Both the position numbers and the translations under genes were made by a program. Below, one piece after another: positions 13,535-25,842 of a stretch of 64,000 nucleotides of DNA. The notes under the pieces were generated by a model. The model made no database searches. It was not told the origin of the DNA and saw nothing but the letters and a program-made list of their open reading frames with translations. Each line of letters begins with the position of its first letter. Positions within the stretch are counted from its first letter, which is position 1. The DNA is from Pocillopora verrucosa. Lineage: Eukaryota > Cnidaria > Anthozoa > Scleractinia > Pocilloporidae. The stretch lies in NCBI RefSeq assembly GCF_036669915.1, contig NC_089320.1:9517233-9581232 (forward strand). Reading direction: 5' to 3'.

Positions 13535-15752
13535 TTAGCGGCCTTTTTTTCTGACGAGGTGTAAATAGGCGTCAGGAAGCAGACCGCCATCGTCACGATT
13601 TAAAGGAGCGTGGGAGGAGTTAATGTGCCAAGCCTCCAAACAAAGGCGCTGGTGGTAACGCCGATTAGTGGTGATAATTTTAGAATTATCCCACCCAATT
13701 GTATGGTTGGTTAGGCAAGTATGCTCCGATAAAGCTGAATTTTCCTTTTTGCAAAGAAAAACCGCTTTTTGGTGCTCTTTTAACCGTGTACCAAACTGGC
13801 GTTTGGTCTGTCCGATGTATTCGTTGTCACAGTCATTGCAAGGAATAGAATAAATGGCGTCGGTTCGTTGTTCTTTCGTGACAGGATCCTTAGGTTTGGC
13901 GAAAATATGCCCCAAAGTCTGAAAAGGTTTTTGAGCAACTTTAACGTTGTGGCTATTCAAAATTCTCTTGATGGGTTCAGTAACACCCTGTATGTAAGGA
14001 ATAGCAGCAAAACCAGTCGCTGGTTCCCTTTCATCAAGAGCGTTACTATTTGTAACTGGTTTTTGGCAGTTACGGAGAAAAGTTTTTGTATAGCCATTTG
14101 CCTTTAGGACATTGGAAACATATTTCCTCTCCTCAGCCTTCGAATCAAGTGATGATGGTAGACAGTCAGCCCTCCTAAGTAAAGTTTTGGCTACAGACTT
14201 CTTATGGCAAATAGGATGGTGAGAATCGAAAGCGAGGTATTTGTCGGTGTGGGTGGGTTTACGGTAGACACTTGTCTCTAAATTACCCTGAACCCCTCTG
14301 GACACATCTTAATCAAGAAAGGGCAAATGTCTATCCTTTTCACGTTCAAGGGTGAATTGGATCGACGGCTCTACTGAATTTAAATGCGACAAGAGGCGCT
14401 CCGCTTCATTTCCGGATACCGCAGAAATAACATCATCGACATATCGTTTCCAGAAAAAGGGTTTAACCGGTGAAGTGGCTAAGGCCCTTTGTTCCACGTC
14501 TTCCATTACCATGTTAGCAATGACAGCAGAAACAGGCGAACCCATAGCTGTACCAAAAACTTGTTGATAGTATGTGCCGTTATATGTAAATTGCGTGGTT
14601 TTGAGGCAAAAAGACAGCAGATGAATAATATCCTCCACAGGCAAAGAAGTTCTTTGTCCTAGGGAAGCATCTTCTCTGAGTCTTTCCTCCGCAACCTTAA
14701 CGGCAAGATCAACTGGGATTTTAGTGAAGAGCGAAACAACGTCGAAAGATACTAATTCTTCACAAGCGTCAAGAGTTTTATCTCTTATGAAATCCGTAAA
14801 TTCGCAGGAATTTTTGACAGTGTAATCAGTATTCCCAACAACAGGCGACAAAATTCTCGCAAGATAACCAGAAATAGCATAAGTCGGAGAATTAACAAAA
14901 GAGACAATGGGTCTCAAAGGAATTCCCGGTTTATGAATTTTAGGTAAGCCATAAAAACGTGGACATAAGCCGTCACTACTGTATAACATTTTGTACGTGG
15001 AGTCACTAATTCTGCCAGCTTTTTTCAAATCAAGCAACATTTTATTTAACTTTCTTTGAGTTTTACTGGTAGGATCAGAGTTTAAGACAGCATACGTACT
15101 CTTGTCATTGAGCAGAGACAAAGCTTTGTCGTGATATTGCTGTTTGTCCATAACCACAACACAATTACCCTTGTCAGCAGATAATACGAGCCTGTCCGGA
15201 TCCTTTTTGAGAGTTATAAGCGCATTGAAAACATCCTTTTGAATGTTTTTGGGAGGAGGTTTAGCACGCCTGAGTATGCTACTTACTTCTGCTCTTACCA
15301 AATGCCTACGATCGTCGTCGAGTTGAGAGATACTCTCCTCAACAGCGGCGACAATTTCGGCGGTCGGTATTTTGCGAGGAGCAATAGCAAACTTTAGACC
15401 CTTCTCTAAACCACTCCGTTCCAGCGCGGATAATTCCTTGGAGGAAAGGTTCATGACCCATTTATCTTTCAGAGATGAGCCTGAATTAACAGGAGACCTC
15501 TTACTGAGCAAGTGACGGAGTTTTCTGTCATAATTCTCTCTCTGTTTGGTAAACGTCTGCAGTTCTTTCGAATTGCAAAACTCCTCGACCCAGGAAGTTT
15601 CGGAGTTGTTAATCAAAGCAGAGAGTTCACTGAGTGAACGAGAGAATAACGTACGCAACCGCAGTATGGAACTGTGACATTCATCTATTCGTAGCTTGAG
15701 AAAAGAAAAACCAGTACGGACCATGAACTTGTATCCTTTAGCTTTAGCCTTC
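13535..15752 (-). pseudogene. PLE reverse transcriptase / GIY-YIG endonuclease ORF with one in-frame stop
   Basis: About 735 codons in a single frame, broken only by TAA at 14311-14309, just after LPFLD at the end of the RT domain. RT motifs are visible: LPKIHKPGIPLRPIVS (fingers), SFDVVSLFTKIP (motif A aspartate), GTAMGSPVSAVIANM (motif B) and YVDD (motif C, the catalytic aspartates). Downstream of the stop come VYRKPTHTDKYLAFDSHHP, typical of PLEs, and the endonuclease segment IYSIPCNDCDNEYIGQTKRQ. Enzymes of this kind reverse-transcribe and insert the element. With no other frameshift or stop the copy looks young. There is no ATG before the RT that can be defended: the frame runs into the neighbouring repeat, so the N-terminus is probably missing. 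Read-through or a sequencing error at the stop cannot be excluded. Confidence 0.85.
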
Positions 15753-16343
15753 AGTGTTAACAACTGAGTTGAAAACGTAAATCGGCCACCGTAAAGGGAA
15801 AAAAAAGCTGACGTTTCGAGCGTTAGCCCTTCGTCAGAGCGATTGGAGGAATTGTGGGTTGTGTGTGGGTTTATATGCAGAAAAGTGGAGCTACGCTATT
15901 GGTGGGAGTATGGTGACGAGAAAACAGGAATAAAATAGTTGAAAAGCGCTCGTTGATACCGTGGGGATTAAGAGTGCCGATTTCGATTTGTTTTTGTTCT
16001 AGTGTTTTGCGGCTTTCCGAACTGCCTAGATGTAAGGAAAGGCCGCAAACTGCCATAGGGTTTTTTGAACGATTAGGGAGATTAAAGTGTCTAGCGACTG
16101 GTTTGGATGCGTCCTTGTCATTTCTTTCCACGTAGCGAAGGTGTTCTCGGAATCGGTCACCTAGTCGTCGTCCTGTTTCGCCAATGTATAACTTATTGCA
16201 ATAAGTGCAAGTTATGTAGTAAATGACATTGGCGGAGGTACACGTAAAGTGATCAGTGATCTTAATGGATCTCTTGCGTCCCGATATTTTCTCTACATTA
16301 TGAATGAAAGGACAGGTTTTGCATCGTGAGCGAGCGCATAATT
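15753..16343 (-). mobile_element. Penelope-like element (family 2), 3' fragment with GIY-YIG domain and terminal repeat
   Basis: Only the C-terminal endonuclease and 3' flank of a second, different PLE remain. The frame ending at 15871 encodes CARSRCKTCPFI, then YYITCTYCNKLYIGETGRR (GIY-YIG core), FREHL and ARHFN, and a tail with GLSLHLGS and TLEQKQIEIGTLNPHGINE. Upstream of about 16343 the similarity stops, so the element is 5'-truncated. The 3' flank (15870-15753) carries the CTGACGA...GAAAC repeat that recurs at 31, 36, 57 and 62 kb, and ends at the junction with PLE family 1. A diverged relative lies in INTS11 intron 2 (45.7-46.5 kb). Confidence 0.85.
15813..15837 (-). ncRNA. Hammerhead-like motif of PLE family 2 terminal repeat
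   Basis: Minus strand: CTGACGA, extra A, GGGC-TAAC-GCTC (4-bp stem II with one G-U), GAAAC, then GTCAGC. The outer CTGACG/CGTCAG also pair with each other, so two alternative folds exist. Same extra A as in PLE family 1. Confidence 0.4.
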
Positions 16344-16727
16344 CCGCACACTTCAAAGCTGCCACTCTTGCCATCCAAACATAGCTGAAAGTTATCCAGA
16401 GTTAAACATACAAAAGTTTTCTTTAGGAAATCGTCTCCAAACTGACTCGCACCTCAATTATCTTTAGAAATCACGTGGAAGAGCGAGTCTCCCCTACGTC
16501 AAGTATACTTTCAGTGGAGATAACCGAAAGAGAGTTAATTCTACATTGTTTTCAGTTTGAACCACAAAGCTGCCAAAAAGTCACAACCGAGCCATGTCAA
16601 CCGCTGGTTAGTTCACGGCGGTGTTAATGAACGGTCAGCGGTACTTGCTTGCCCTAAGCAATAGTTAACGAGCGTAACTCTAAGAGGAGCTTATTCGAGT
16701 AATAATACTTTGATCAACACTGAAACT

Positions 16728-19700
16728 ATGGGTGAAAAAAAGCTAGGGTACATTCCAAACTATGCCAGATTCATCATGGGTGGATCAGCCGGGTGAGTAT
16801 TGATTGGTGTTCATTTCAATGAGGTGAATACCCACAAGATCACGACTAACTTGGAATCGCGCGCCAGTCATAATGAATATTTAGTAAATGTACGTGGCAC
16901 TCTCTTTTGTTTGGTATCAATATCAAAGTTTTCATGGTTTACCATGCAACGCATCTTGCATGTGTAAATTTGAGGTTCTGACCAAGAGATCAACAACCAC
17001 TGTTTGATGTTATTCCGAAATTGTCAGACATTTGCTAGTTGTTTCACGTGATAATCTTGGGATAAATTAATAGCAATCTCAGTGGTTACATTTGCGCATC
17101 GCTACCCTTCACTGCGCTAGGTTTTGTTTCTTGCTGACTCAGTGTTGTTTAGAAGCTATCCAATACAGGATTATGAACTTGCTGCTACGTTTTGCTGTAT
17201 GTATGTGAGACCTTAAATTGACGTGCAAATTATGGACACTGCTTATGAGGGTCTCCAATAGGTTTTTCGGGATCCGGGATCGGGCTCATTTAAAGGCGGG
17301 ATCCGGGAATTTAAACTAAGAAGGGAGCGAGATGTGGGATTGCTATTATAAATGAGACATGGGAATCGGCGATTTTGAGGAGTGGGATTTGGGAAATAAT
17401 CGCTTAAATGAACCAAGAACTGGGATGTCTGTTGACAAAAATTTATGAAGAAATTTATCTTCTCAGTCACGAAAAGCACCAGGCATACAGGTTCTCTAGC
17501 ATTCAAGAGCCGGTTGGGCTGTTTAGTGACATTTTTCAGTTATTGTGCAGGAATGAAAATTATATCAGATGCGAAGTTTGCCACTCCATCCTTGGAAAGA
17601 GAGGCTGATTTTTACCTCGGAAGAGGTTCCCACTTTGGAAGAAGTATCCGGTTCAACAGCAGAATTTCTTTATCTCCGTTGTTATGGAACTATGGAATTG
17701 CTGTGACCTTTTGTGTTTTATGCACTAGTTGAAATTGTTATTCATTTCTTTGATAATGACCTGTCTGTACTTATACATTTGTCTGTGATTTAAGTTTAAT
17801 GAAAGGAAGTCAATACTGTGACTAGCACTTGTTATGCATGCAAAACTTTTAAAACTTCTAAATTAAACAATATTGTCATTTTGGTGAAAAGAGATAAACT
17901 CACGCTTTACAGTGACTATGGACTTCAATGGATCAATGCTGGTTAAGAAAATCATCACCCACCAGAAATACCCTTCTAAGTTTAGGAAATGGGCTAAGAC
18001 AAAATTGTATGATTGGGATCAGGATTGGCAGGTATAAACCATTGGGATTACAGGATTGAAAGAAAATTTTAGTCAGGATAATGGGATTGAAGAACCCTTT
18101 TGGGAACCCTCCTTGATCAATGGAATTATACTAGATTTTGATGCTTGCTGGATATGAACAATCCGACATGAATAGATTTCTCTAAAATGCCCTGTATTTA
18201 TTTTCACTGAACAAAGACCAGCTTGATATATTACAACTTTAATTCCAATCAACTTTAAAATAGCCCTCAAGCAGACTTTGCAGTGAAATAAGCTATTACT
18301 AGGTCCATGTATGAGCTATTGAGTCCAAGTATAAATAAACACAATATAAGAAATATGTAAACAAACAAGATAGAAAATCACATGTGGAGAATTTCCATTT
18401 GAAGTAGATAGATGGTACTATGGCTTGTGCTATGACACCAAAAAAAGTTGTGAATGGAATATGCAAAAGTTGCAGCATTTGCAAATTTTCATTGTTAAAT
18501 ATGGAAGTGGAAGATCTGGCTTTGTATCTGTGGAAAATTTATGTGTCATGTCAAATTATAATGGGAGCCATGGATGATCTTTGTGTTATAAGGATATAGA
18601 ACACAGGATCAATCTTATCTCAGTCCAACCTAAGAAATTTTCTCTCTTGATCTTCAATGATATTGGGTAGCAGGCAAATTACTAATATCAAGGTATTTTA
18701 GTGATTGTGCTCACAGATACCTTTGTGGTTACTGTAGTTTCACTAGTTGAAATCTGAAATGTTTACCATGTGCAGTTTGCATAACTGCAAAGAACATTCC
18801 ATTAATTTAAAAGGCACTTCACTAGTTTATCTGATTGGTGTATAAGATCACCTACCGATTTTGTTTCTATTTATAGTGATCAAAAAGCTTCCACCACCTA
18901 ATCAACATTTGGATGTAGGGAATTCATGTTTGAACTTTAAGCCTAAAATGTTAAACATTCCAGTAGGCTGTGTGCAGAGGCTCGACTGATGTCATCTGTT
19001 GAAAGTGGACAGAGGGCTCACTTTTGACTATAAATTTGTGATTAAATTCCATGGAGCATGTCTGTGTTCTTGTATACATCCTGGCAGCACTCCAGCAATG
19101 AAGGAGATTATAAGAGCTTGTTCCTTTTGTAGTGGGGAGAACTCTCAACTCGTGCTATTTTTTCATTTAGTTTTTCCAATTTTGTTGCTGGGTTTTGGTT
19201 GTGAGTTAAAAGGTCAGCTTATGTATAGAAAACCCAAGAGGCTTTTAATTAGCCTTCTCATTTTAAGAAGTGGAATGGTATTATGGTATTGCCTCTGATA
19301 GTGAGACCTGTGATACCTATTGTTTCCATAAACACAGCCCCAGTGGATATGATAGGCAATCATGATTTCCAGTGACATACAGATCAATTTATATTTGATT
19401 TGAAGATGGTAACAAGTAAGTTATATACTAGACATTGATAGTTTTGATATCATGTATAAACTTTATCAAGGTATTCAGTGGTCTTGAGGTTGAGTAGAAA
19501 ATAAAAGCACTAAGGTTGATGGAATTGCAGACGTGCAACTGTAAGAGAAAACCACATCTGACCTCTATGCTGAGCAACCTGGCTATTGCAAATAATCAAC
19601 CTCTAAGCCTCATTTGCACCAAATTTTTCTCAAATCTTTGCCACCCTATTGTTGTTTCATAGGGTATTCTTTTGATCTTAATGCTTAAATTCATCAGTCT

Positions 19701-22700
19701 GCATCTTGGAAGGGAACCTAGGGTTGAGAATTGGACATACTGATTTTTATCAAGCATGGGACTTATCAAATTTAGTTGTAATCATTGTGTTTCCTTCATG
19801 TGATCCTTTGATTGTGTTTAAGTAACCCCAGTTAGGTGCACTGTAGAGGCTGTCAGTACACAACCATAGTGCGTCCTTATTGAGCACTACTTGTATTCAA
19901 GAGGATAACTGCTGCCTCCTGAGGTGCTCTTATTGTAGCTTAGGGGATCATTTCTTATCTCCCTTACTGTTCAAGATTTATTATTTTTGATAAAATGTCA
20001 TGTTTTCACTTCTATAAGTCAACTTGAAAAGTGTTGAACCTACTAGCTTTTCTGTTTCCAATAATTGTCATGATGTGTTTGAACTCTTAAAAGATACAGA
20101 TTAGGTATTTTGTTATTTATTTGAACTACTGCTTCTGGGGACCAACAAAAATATTACAAAGCTCAGAAAAAGTGGTCTCTTCAGCCACTTGGTTTGCTCC
20201 ATTGGGAGAGCACTTGACTGCTCTATGGGAGGTTAAGAGTTCCAGCCTCAGAATGACTGCATCAGCAAATAGGATCTTAAAATAAAGGAGAATGTGCAGT
20301 CTTAGCATGTCCTCAGTAGATATTTGGACATCCTAGACTCTTGAATGAGAACTGTAAAGGGTAGGCCCTTTTTCTTGTATCTTCAAATTCAATCAGTTAA
20401 TTAGCTGGAGTGATTAAAGAACCCAAGCAGATGTGCTATTTCTAAAGATTAGTGATTGAAATTATGCCTGTGGTAACCAGGTAGTCAGTCTGTGTTGCAG
20501 CAGGTCCAAATTAGATTATCACTGCCAAATTACAACCTGCTTAATCAACCAGACAAAATGAATGAATAAGTGAACAGTTAAACAGAAATCAAATATACAA
20601 AACTATCATAATTATTATTGTTGTTATTATTTACTAGAATGGGTGCAACTGTGTTTGTACAGCCCCTAGATTTGGTCAAAAACAGGATGCAGATGAGTGG
20701 TGAGCATTTATTTTTTATTTTTAAATTTCAAATTCCAGGTATTGTATTTCTGTTGTTCTGATTGGTTCACTCTACACTGCTTAAAAGCTCTTATACAGAA
20801 TTGCCTTATTTAGAAAATGTTTTATTCAGGTGTTGCTAAGCTGGATTAACTTTTGGCTGGAAACAAACACTTCTCCTGTACATTGTGGATAATTTAATGT
20901 AATAAAACAGTTATTCCGTATGCATTTGTTGGATACAAGATTGATTGGCTGTGGCCAACAGGGTGCCATATCTAACGCATGCACATGGAATAACTGTTAA
21001 ATGACAATCTGAATCAGTTACATTAAATTTCACTTAATGTTATCCCACGCAATGTCATCTGATATTTCCTGTCGTTTCTTATTCATCAGGACTTAAGTTT
21101 ACCCTGGATTAAAACAACTGACTGTTTGAATGTTAATTCCTTTTAGTTTTATGTTTATGTTGGATTAATGTAGCTGTTAGCAAGCTAATTGGATGAACAA
21201 TGATTTTTGTTAAGTGTTATCCAAGGTTTTCATGCACAGATAATTTCACCATTGAACAATTACAAAGTTGGACTTTGTGAGGTTAATATTGATGCAAAAT
21301 ACTCCCACATACAGGAAGCTGTTGTCTATAAATATTTCAATTGCCTGAAGACTTTTCAACATTACATGTGTCTCAATATTATTCATTTAGGGGTTGGTGG
21401 TGCTGCAAAAGCACACAAAAGTAGTCTACATGCAATTGCCTCCATTCTGAGACAAGAAGGAGTTTTTGGTGTCTATAATGGGTTAGTTTGTTGAATAATG
21501 CAAACATGTAATTGAGCACTTATGGTCTTTTTTGTAATTATTGTATTTGCTGTGTTCGATAACTTAGCTATCTCTCTGTGACATAATGACTTGCAGGGCT
21601 TGAATGAGTTAACATTTCTTTGTACAGATTATCTGCTGGTCTGTTAAGGCAAGCAACTTACACAACAACACGACTGGGTGTGTTTACTTCGCTCATGGAA
21701 AAATTTAAGAGGTTGGTGATAGAAATTACCATTTTTAGAGCAGGGTCAGAACTATCTGAAATATTACCGTAAAGGGTCCCTTGATCTACATATACCCTGA
21801 CAAGGGTTTCAATAAGTTTTGATGTAGATGGTAAAGACTACAAAGTAATCAGCTAATGGAAGAGTGATCTGTACTCTAATGGTGATGATTTCAGGGAAAA
21901 TAGGCAGTGATTTTGCTTAAGACTGATGGCAAATTTTGCAGATCACTGGCTCTTCTTGAAACCCCTGTATGAAAGGCCTGTCACAATGCTACATTTTACA
22001 CTGATTATTGTACATCTATGCCTGACCTGCCATTGAAATATTTTCTACTTCAATTGTAACATCTTTGTTTAAAGAGCTTGAAATGATGAAAAGATATTGT
22101 GGCTCTCTGAAATTCTGACTTTAGTTTTAACATAAAACACTTTTCTAATTATTATGCCTTGACAATTCCTTTTTTAAACTATCAGCTGTTATCAGGTAAT
22201 GTTTTAGGTAAGATGTATTGGGTGAGCTGGATGGAGAGAGAAAGCCACATTATTTACTTACAAGTCTTATTTGGCATTCTGTATATGACACAATATTCTT
22301 TGCAAGCCTTTTTCAAATTATTTCCCAATCTGCCTTATTTAGTAGTTTGTGGATAGGATCCGCATAGAAAAACACATATCATCCATAAAGAACTGAGTCT
22401 GGCTCTCTAATTTCATGCCACAAAGCATCTAAGGTTATTAACCATTTACTACTGACCGTGCTTCATAAGCCAATGTGCAAACTGTCTTAAACTAATCTTT
22501 CTGCATTGACCAAATCCAATTTGAAATGACTGAAAAACTTGCTCAACAGCCAAATAAATGGAAACATGCTCTGTGTTGAGGAGCTGGTAGACCAGATGAA
22601 ATTAGGAGAACTGCATCTCAATCCACTGGTCATGAAGTAGAGAGGGGTGGGGAGAGTGCATTGAGGTGAATTGGTTAGTGAACATTGTAAAATTGTTTTT

Positions 22701-25700
22701 GAGCCTCTTCAAATCGACCTGCTAGGTGGATTTTTAGGCCCAAGGATGGGGACCCTCAACTCTCCTCCCTAATTGTTTGCTTTCCTAGCTTAATTATTAA
22801 CAGGAAATTAATTTTAAAAAGTTTGCATCTTATATTGTGCAAATAAACTACATGTAGTTAACGGTTTGGAATAGTATCTAGATAAACACTTATATTAACT
22901 TATGTATAAGATTTTTAGCTGTCATGTTTTATCTTTATAATCACTTCAATTGTGATTGTTATGTTTTTTGTTTAGCCCCGATGGAACTCCACCTTCTTTT
23001 CTCATGAAATGTGCTCTAGGTTAGTGTTTCTACCTAATTGTTATTAACAATAGTAGCACAAGTGATAGGCTACTACAGTTTTGTTTTGATCAAATTTGAT
23101 GGATTCTGCCCTGTTAGCCTGTTTAAGGTGTAAAAATGTGGAAATGTTTTTGACAACATATATGCAACAAGGGTAAAAGTGGCACAAGTTTCTTAAATTG
23201 GTCAAGAGATTGGAAGTTGTAAAAGTAGAAAACAGTTAACTGTTTTTCACTACTGATGCATAATTGCAGTTGTAGGGTTGACCACAATTATCAGTTACTG
23301 ATGTAGGGAAGACTCATGCAGTCTCACTTTCAAGAAGACATTCTCTGTATAAAGAGTGTATTTATTACAATGCAACATTTCTAAACAACTTGAGCACCTT
23401 GAACCACTTTTCTTTGTACAAGTAAATGTTTGGAAATTGAAGGGTGATCATTGTTTTAATTCAGGAATGACAGCTGGAGCTGTAGGCTCATTTATTGGTA
23501 CACCAGCAGAGATATCCCTCATAAGAATGACTTCAGATGGAAGGTTTGTTACAACATTATTTATATAGACGTAATATGTCGTAAGAAATCTAGATGCAGA
23601 CAATACAATCAGTGGTATTGTAAGTGGAGTTTTCTTGGGGCAAGATAGCAATACCTGTAGATCTGTTCCTCCCTTGTAGCACAGCAGTTGGCATGTTTAT
23701 TACTTCACATATAACAGTAAGAGTTGTATCCCACACCCAATAAGACCGGACTCTTTATTGTGCACTTAGGTCCGAGTATTACAATTGTATTAAGACATTA
23801 TCCAACTCCAACTTGACAATCTTTCCTTTATCTTTCCCTGTCTGCTTGAAACCATGTTTTTGTAGTGAGAAACAGTAAGCTGTTAGCTCATTGGAGTCAG
23901 AGGGCTGTTAAACTACCTTTTTAAACTAAAGGTTACGTTTTCTTGTAGATTTTTGCAAGCTAAGGTGACATATTTACTGGTATTATCTTTCATTCAAATG
24001 AATTATGAAAGGTGATGTTTCTTGCACGAGCCCTTCGCTAGAGATGCGCTATTGGAAACAAGGAGGGGGCAGGTAGCACAGAACCCTTGAAATCACTGAA
24101 ACCTCGTACATGTACGTTCACCTCCTCTCAAAAAAAAATCAACCAAAAAAATAAAGACAATTTGTTTGCCTTCCCCCCCCTCTCCTTCTTTTTGGAGCAA
24201 AGATGTTTTGCTGTGATCCAGCATTAATAAGCAATACACAAAAATAGATAATTTTTAAAAATACCCTACCTAGCAATTGCTCGTTAATAGGTATAACTGA
24301 ACTAATTGTGTTGAACATAAATTCTTTGTTTTATTTAACAGGCTTCCTGTAGAACAACAGCGCAAATATACAAGTGTGTTCAATGCCTTGTACAGAATAA
24401 CTAAGGAGGAAGGAATTCTGACTCTTTGGAGGGTAAGAATGATTCGATAAAAATAGTTTAAGATTCATTAACGCCGGCAAGCCGTTTATGTATCCACTGA
24501 TCCAACTGAGCACAGGGCTATAAAATGTTGAAAACTCTTTGGTGAACAAGGCTCTTTTGAAGATATTAGGCAGACAGGTCTCTAGGCGTCTCGGTGCTTT
24601 ACTTTATTTTGAACTCTTTTGTAGGGATGTGGGCCAACTGTTTTTCGAGCTGTTGTAGTGAATGCAGCGCAGCTGGCGACATACTCTCAAGCAAAACAAG
24701 GCTTGCTCTCCACAGGTTTGTTGAATTACAGAAGCCTTTCATATCCTAATGTCTCCTTACTGTGGTCATGTCTTTAGCTCAAACGAATTTAAGACCCATG
24801 TTTTCCTTGCTTTACAGTGTCGTTAACAAGATCTTAAATGCATGAAAAGATCTTAGATGCATGACGAAATGTCTGATGGTTTATTTGGTGTGTAGAAGAA
24901 AAACGTCCGGGTCCACATGAGATGAGCACATGTAGGATTCTAGGTTACACTTCGCACGCTGCACCTCACGATTATTAAAGGATCATATTAGTTGTGCAAT
25001 AATTGAAAACATTGATGTTTGTGTTTGCAGCTTATTTTAAAGATGATTTGCTGTGCCACTTTGCAGCCAGCATGATAAGTGGTTTGGCGACTACTTTAGC
25101 TTCTATGCCTGTTGATATCGCCAAAACTAGGTTAGTAATAACTTTTCTCATTTAAATAAATTGAGATATATACTTGTACAGCTGAGAGTTGCAACAGAAT
25201 TACAACGCATGGCAACCACCTACTTGTGTAATAAAGAATTAATGGGCCTCGATAGCAGAATAACATTGAAACTTTCAACTTTAGTTGGTTGATAGCATCT
25301 AAGCCGTTCAGTATTTATCGTTCCAACCTTTTTTGTAGGATTCAAAATATGAAGATTATCGATGGAAAGCCTGAATATCGTGGAGCCCTGGTAAGAATCT
25401 TTTAAAGCTAATTGTTTTCAAAAGTGCGACGAACCCTTTTCGAATATGATTATTTATGGCCTGCACTATTGCCACTATGGTGTTCAAAGTCCGTCACACG
25501 TGATTGTTTTTCTTTTTCCAACTTTCTTTCACAGTCTCTAGCCGAGAGACCCAAGTTCCCTCTATCGCCGCCAAGTTTATAGTCCTCCTAGTTATCCACA
25601 AGTAGACTCTGAAGTAAAGAAAAAGCGCCATGAATTACCCTATTCATTCCTTTCTTTTGCTTGTGTTTCAGGACGTTTTTGTGAGAGTGAGCCGTCAGGA

Positions 25701-25842
25701 AGGGATTTTCGCGTTGTGGAAAGGATTCACACCATACTATTTTCGTCTTGGTCCGCACACTGTTCTAACGTTTATCTTCCTCGAACAATTTCAAAAGCTG
25801 GCGAAAAACTTCTATGGTGTGTCTAGTGGTGGCGGTCTTTGA
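16728..25842 (+). CDS. SLC25A11: Mitochondrial 2-oxoglutarate/malate carrier
   Basis: Eleven exons: 16728-16792, 20638-20699, 21391-21481, 21628-21711, 22976-23019, 23465-23543, 24342-24432, 24625-24715, 25031-25130, 25339-25390 and 25672-25842. All introns are GT-AG and phases match, giving 309 aa (human 314). The three mitochondrial carrier signature motifs are present: PLDLVKNR, PAEISLIR and PVDIAKTR, one per Solcar repeat, each starting a matrix-side loop. Other family matches are YARFIMGGSAG, TTTRLGVFTSL and the C-terminal FRLGPHTVLTFIFLEQ. The protein exchanges 2-oxoglutarate for malate across the inner mitochondrial membrane in the malate-aspartate shuttle. The start ATG (MGEKKLGYIPNYARF) matches the family N-terminus. 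Intron 1 is nearly 4 kb and contains GGGA-rich repeat and a tRNA-like sequence. No key residue appears lost. Confidence 0.96.
17258..17402. repeat. GGGAT/GGGAA-rich degenerate repeat in SLC25A11 intron 1
   Basis: Many GGGATCCGGGA, TGGGAT and GGGAAT units at irregular spacing. A similar GGGATT-rich tract lies at about 18012-18115 in the same intron, so the two may be ends of one interrupted element. Confidence 0.4.
20187..20258 (+). repeat. tRNA-like sequence, possible SINE head
   Basis: The segment resembles a pol III tRNA gene: an A-box-like TTTGCTCCATTGGGAGAGC is followed by ACTTGACTGCTC (anticodon-arm region) and a B-box-like GGTTAAGAGTTCCAGCC. The A-box lacks the usual TGGC start and the B-box lacks the canonical GGTTCGA, and no intact acceptor stem is seen. 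It is most likely a tRNA-derived SINE relic or tRNA pseudogene rather than a working tRNA. Confidence 0.4.

Larger units (their letters stand above)
13350..15752 (-). mobile_element. Penelope-like retroelement (family 1), nearly complete ORF
   Basis: A PLE on the minus strand. Its coding part (15752 to 13535) encodes a reverse transcriptase followed by a GIY-YIG endonuclease, the defining architecture of EN+ PLEs. The 3' flank contains a hammerhead-like core (13487-13456, minus) and ends somewhere around 13350; the exact end is not certain. The 5' end abuts the terminal repeat of a second PLE family near 15752, so the N-terminus is probably truncated. The structure implies target-primed insertion downstream of, or into, an older PLE copy. 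Confidence 0.85.

Noticed and set aside
13668-14107. Plus-strand ORFs across the PLE
   Set aside because: Shadows of the minus-strand RT/endonuclease frame.
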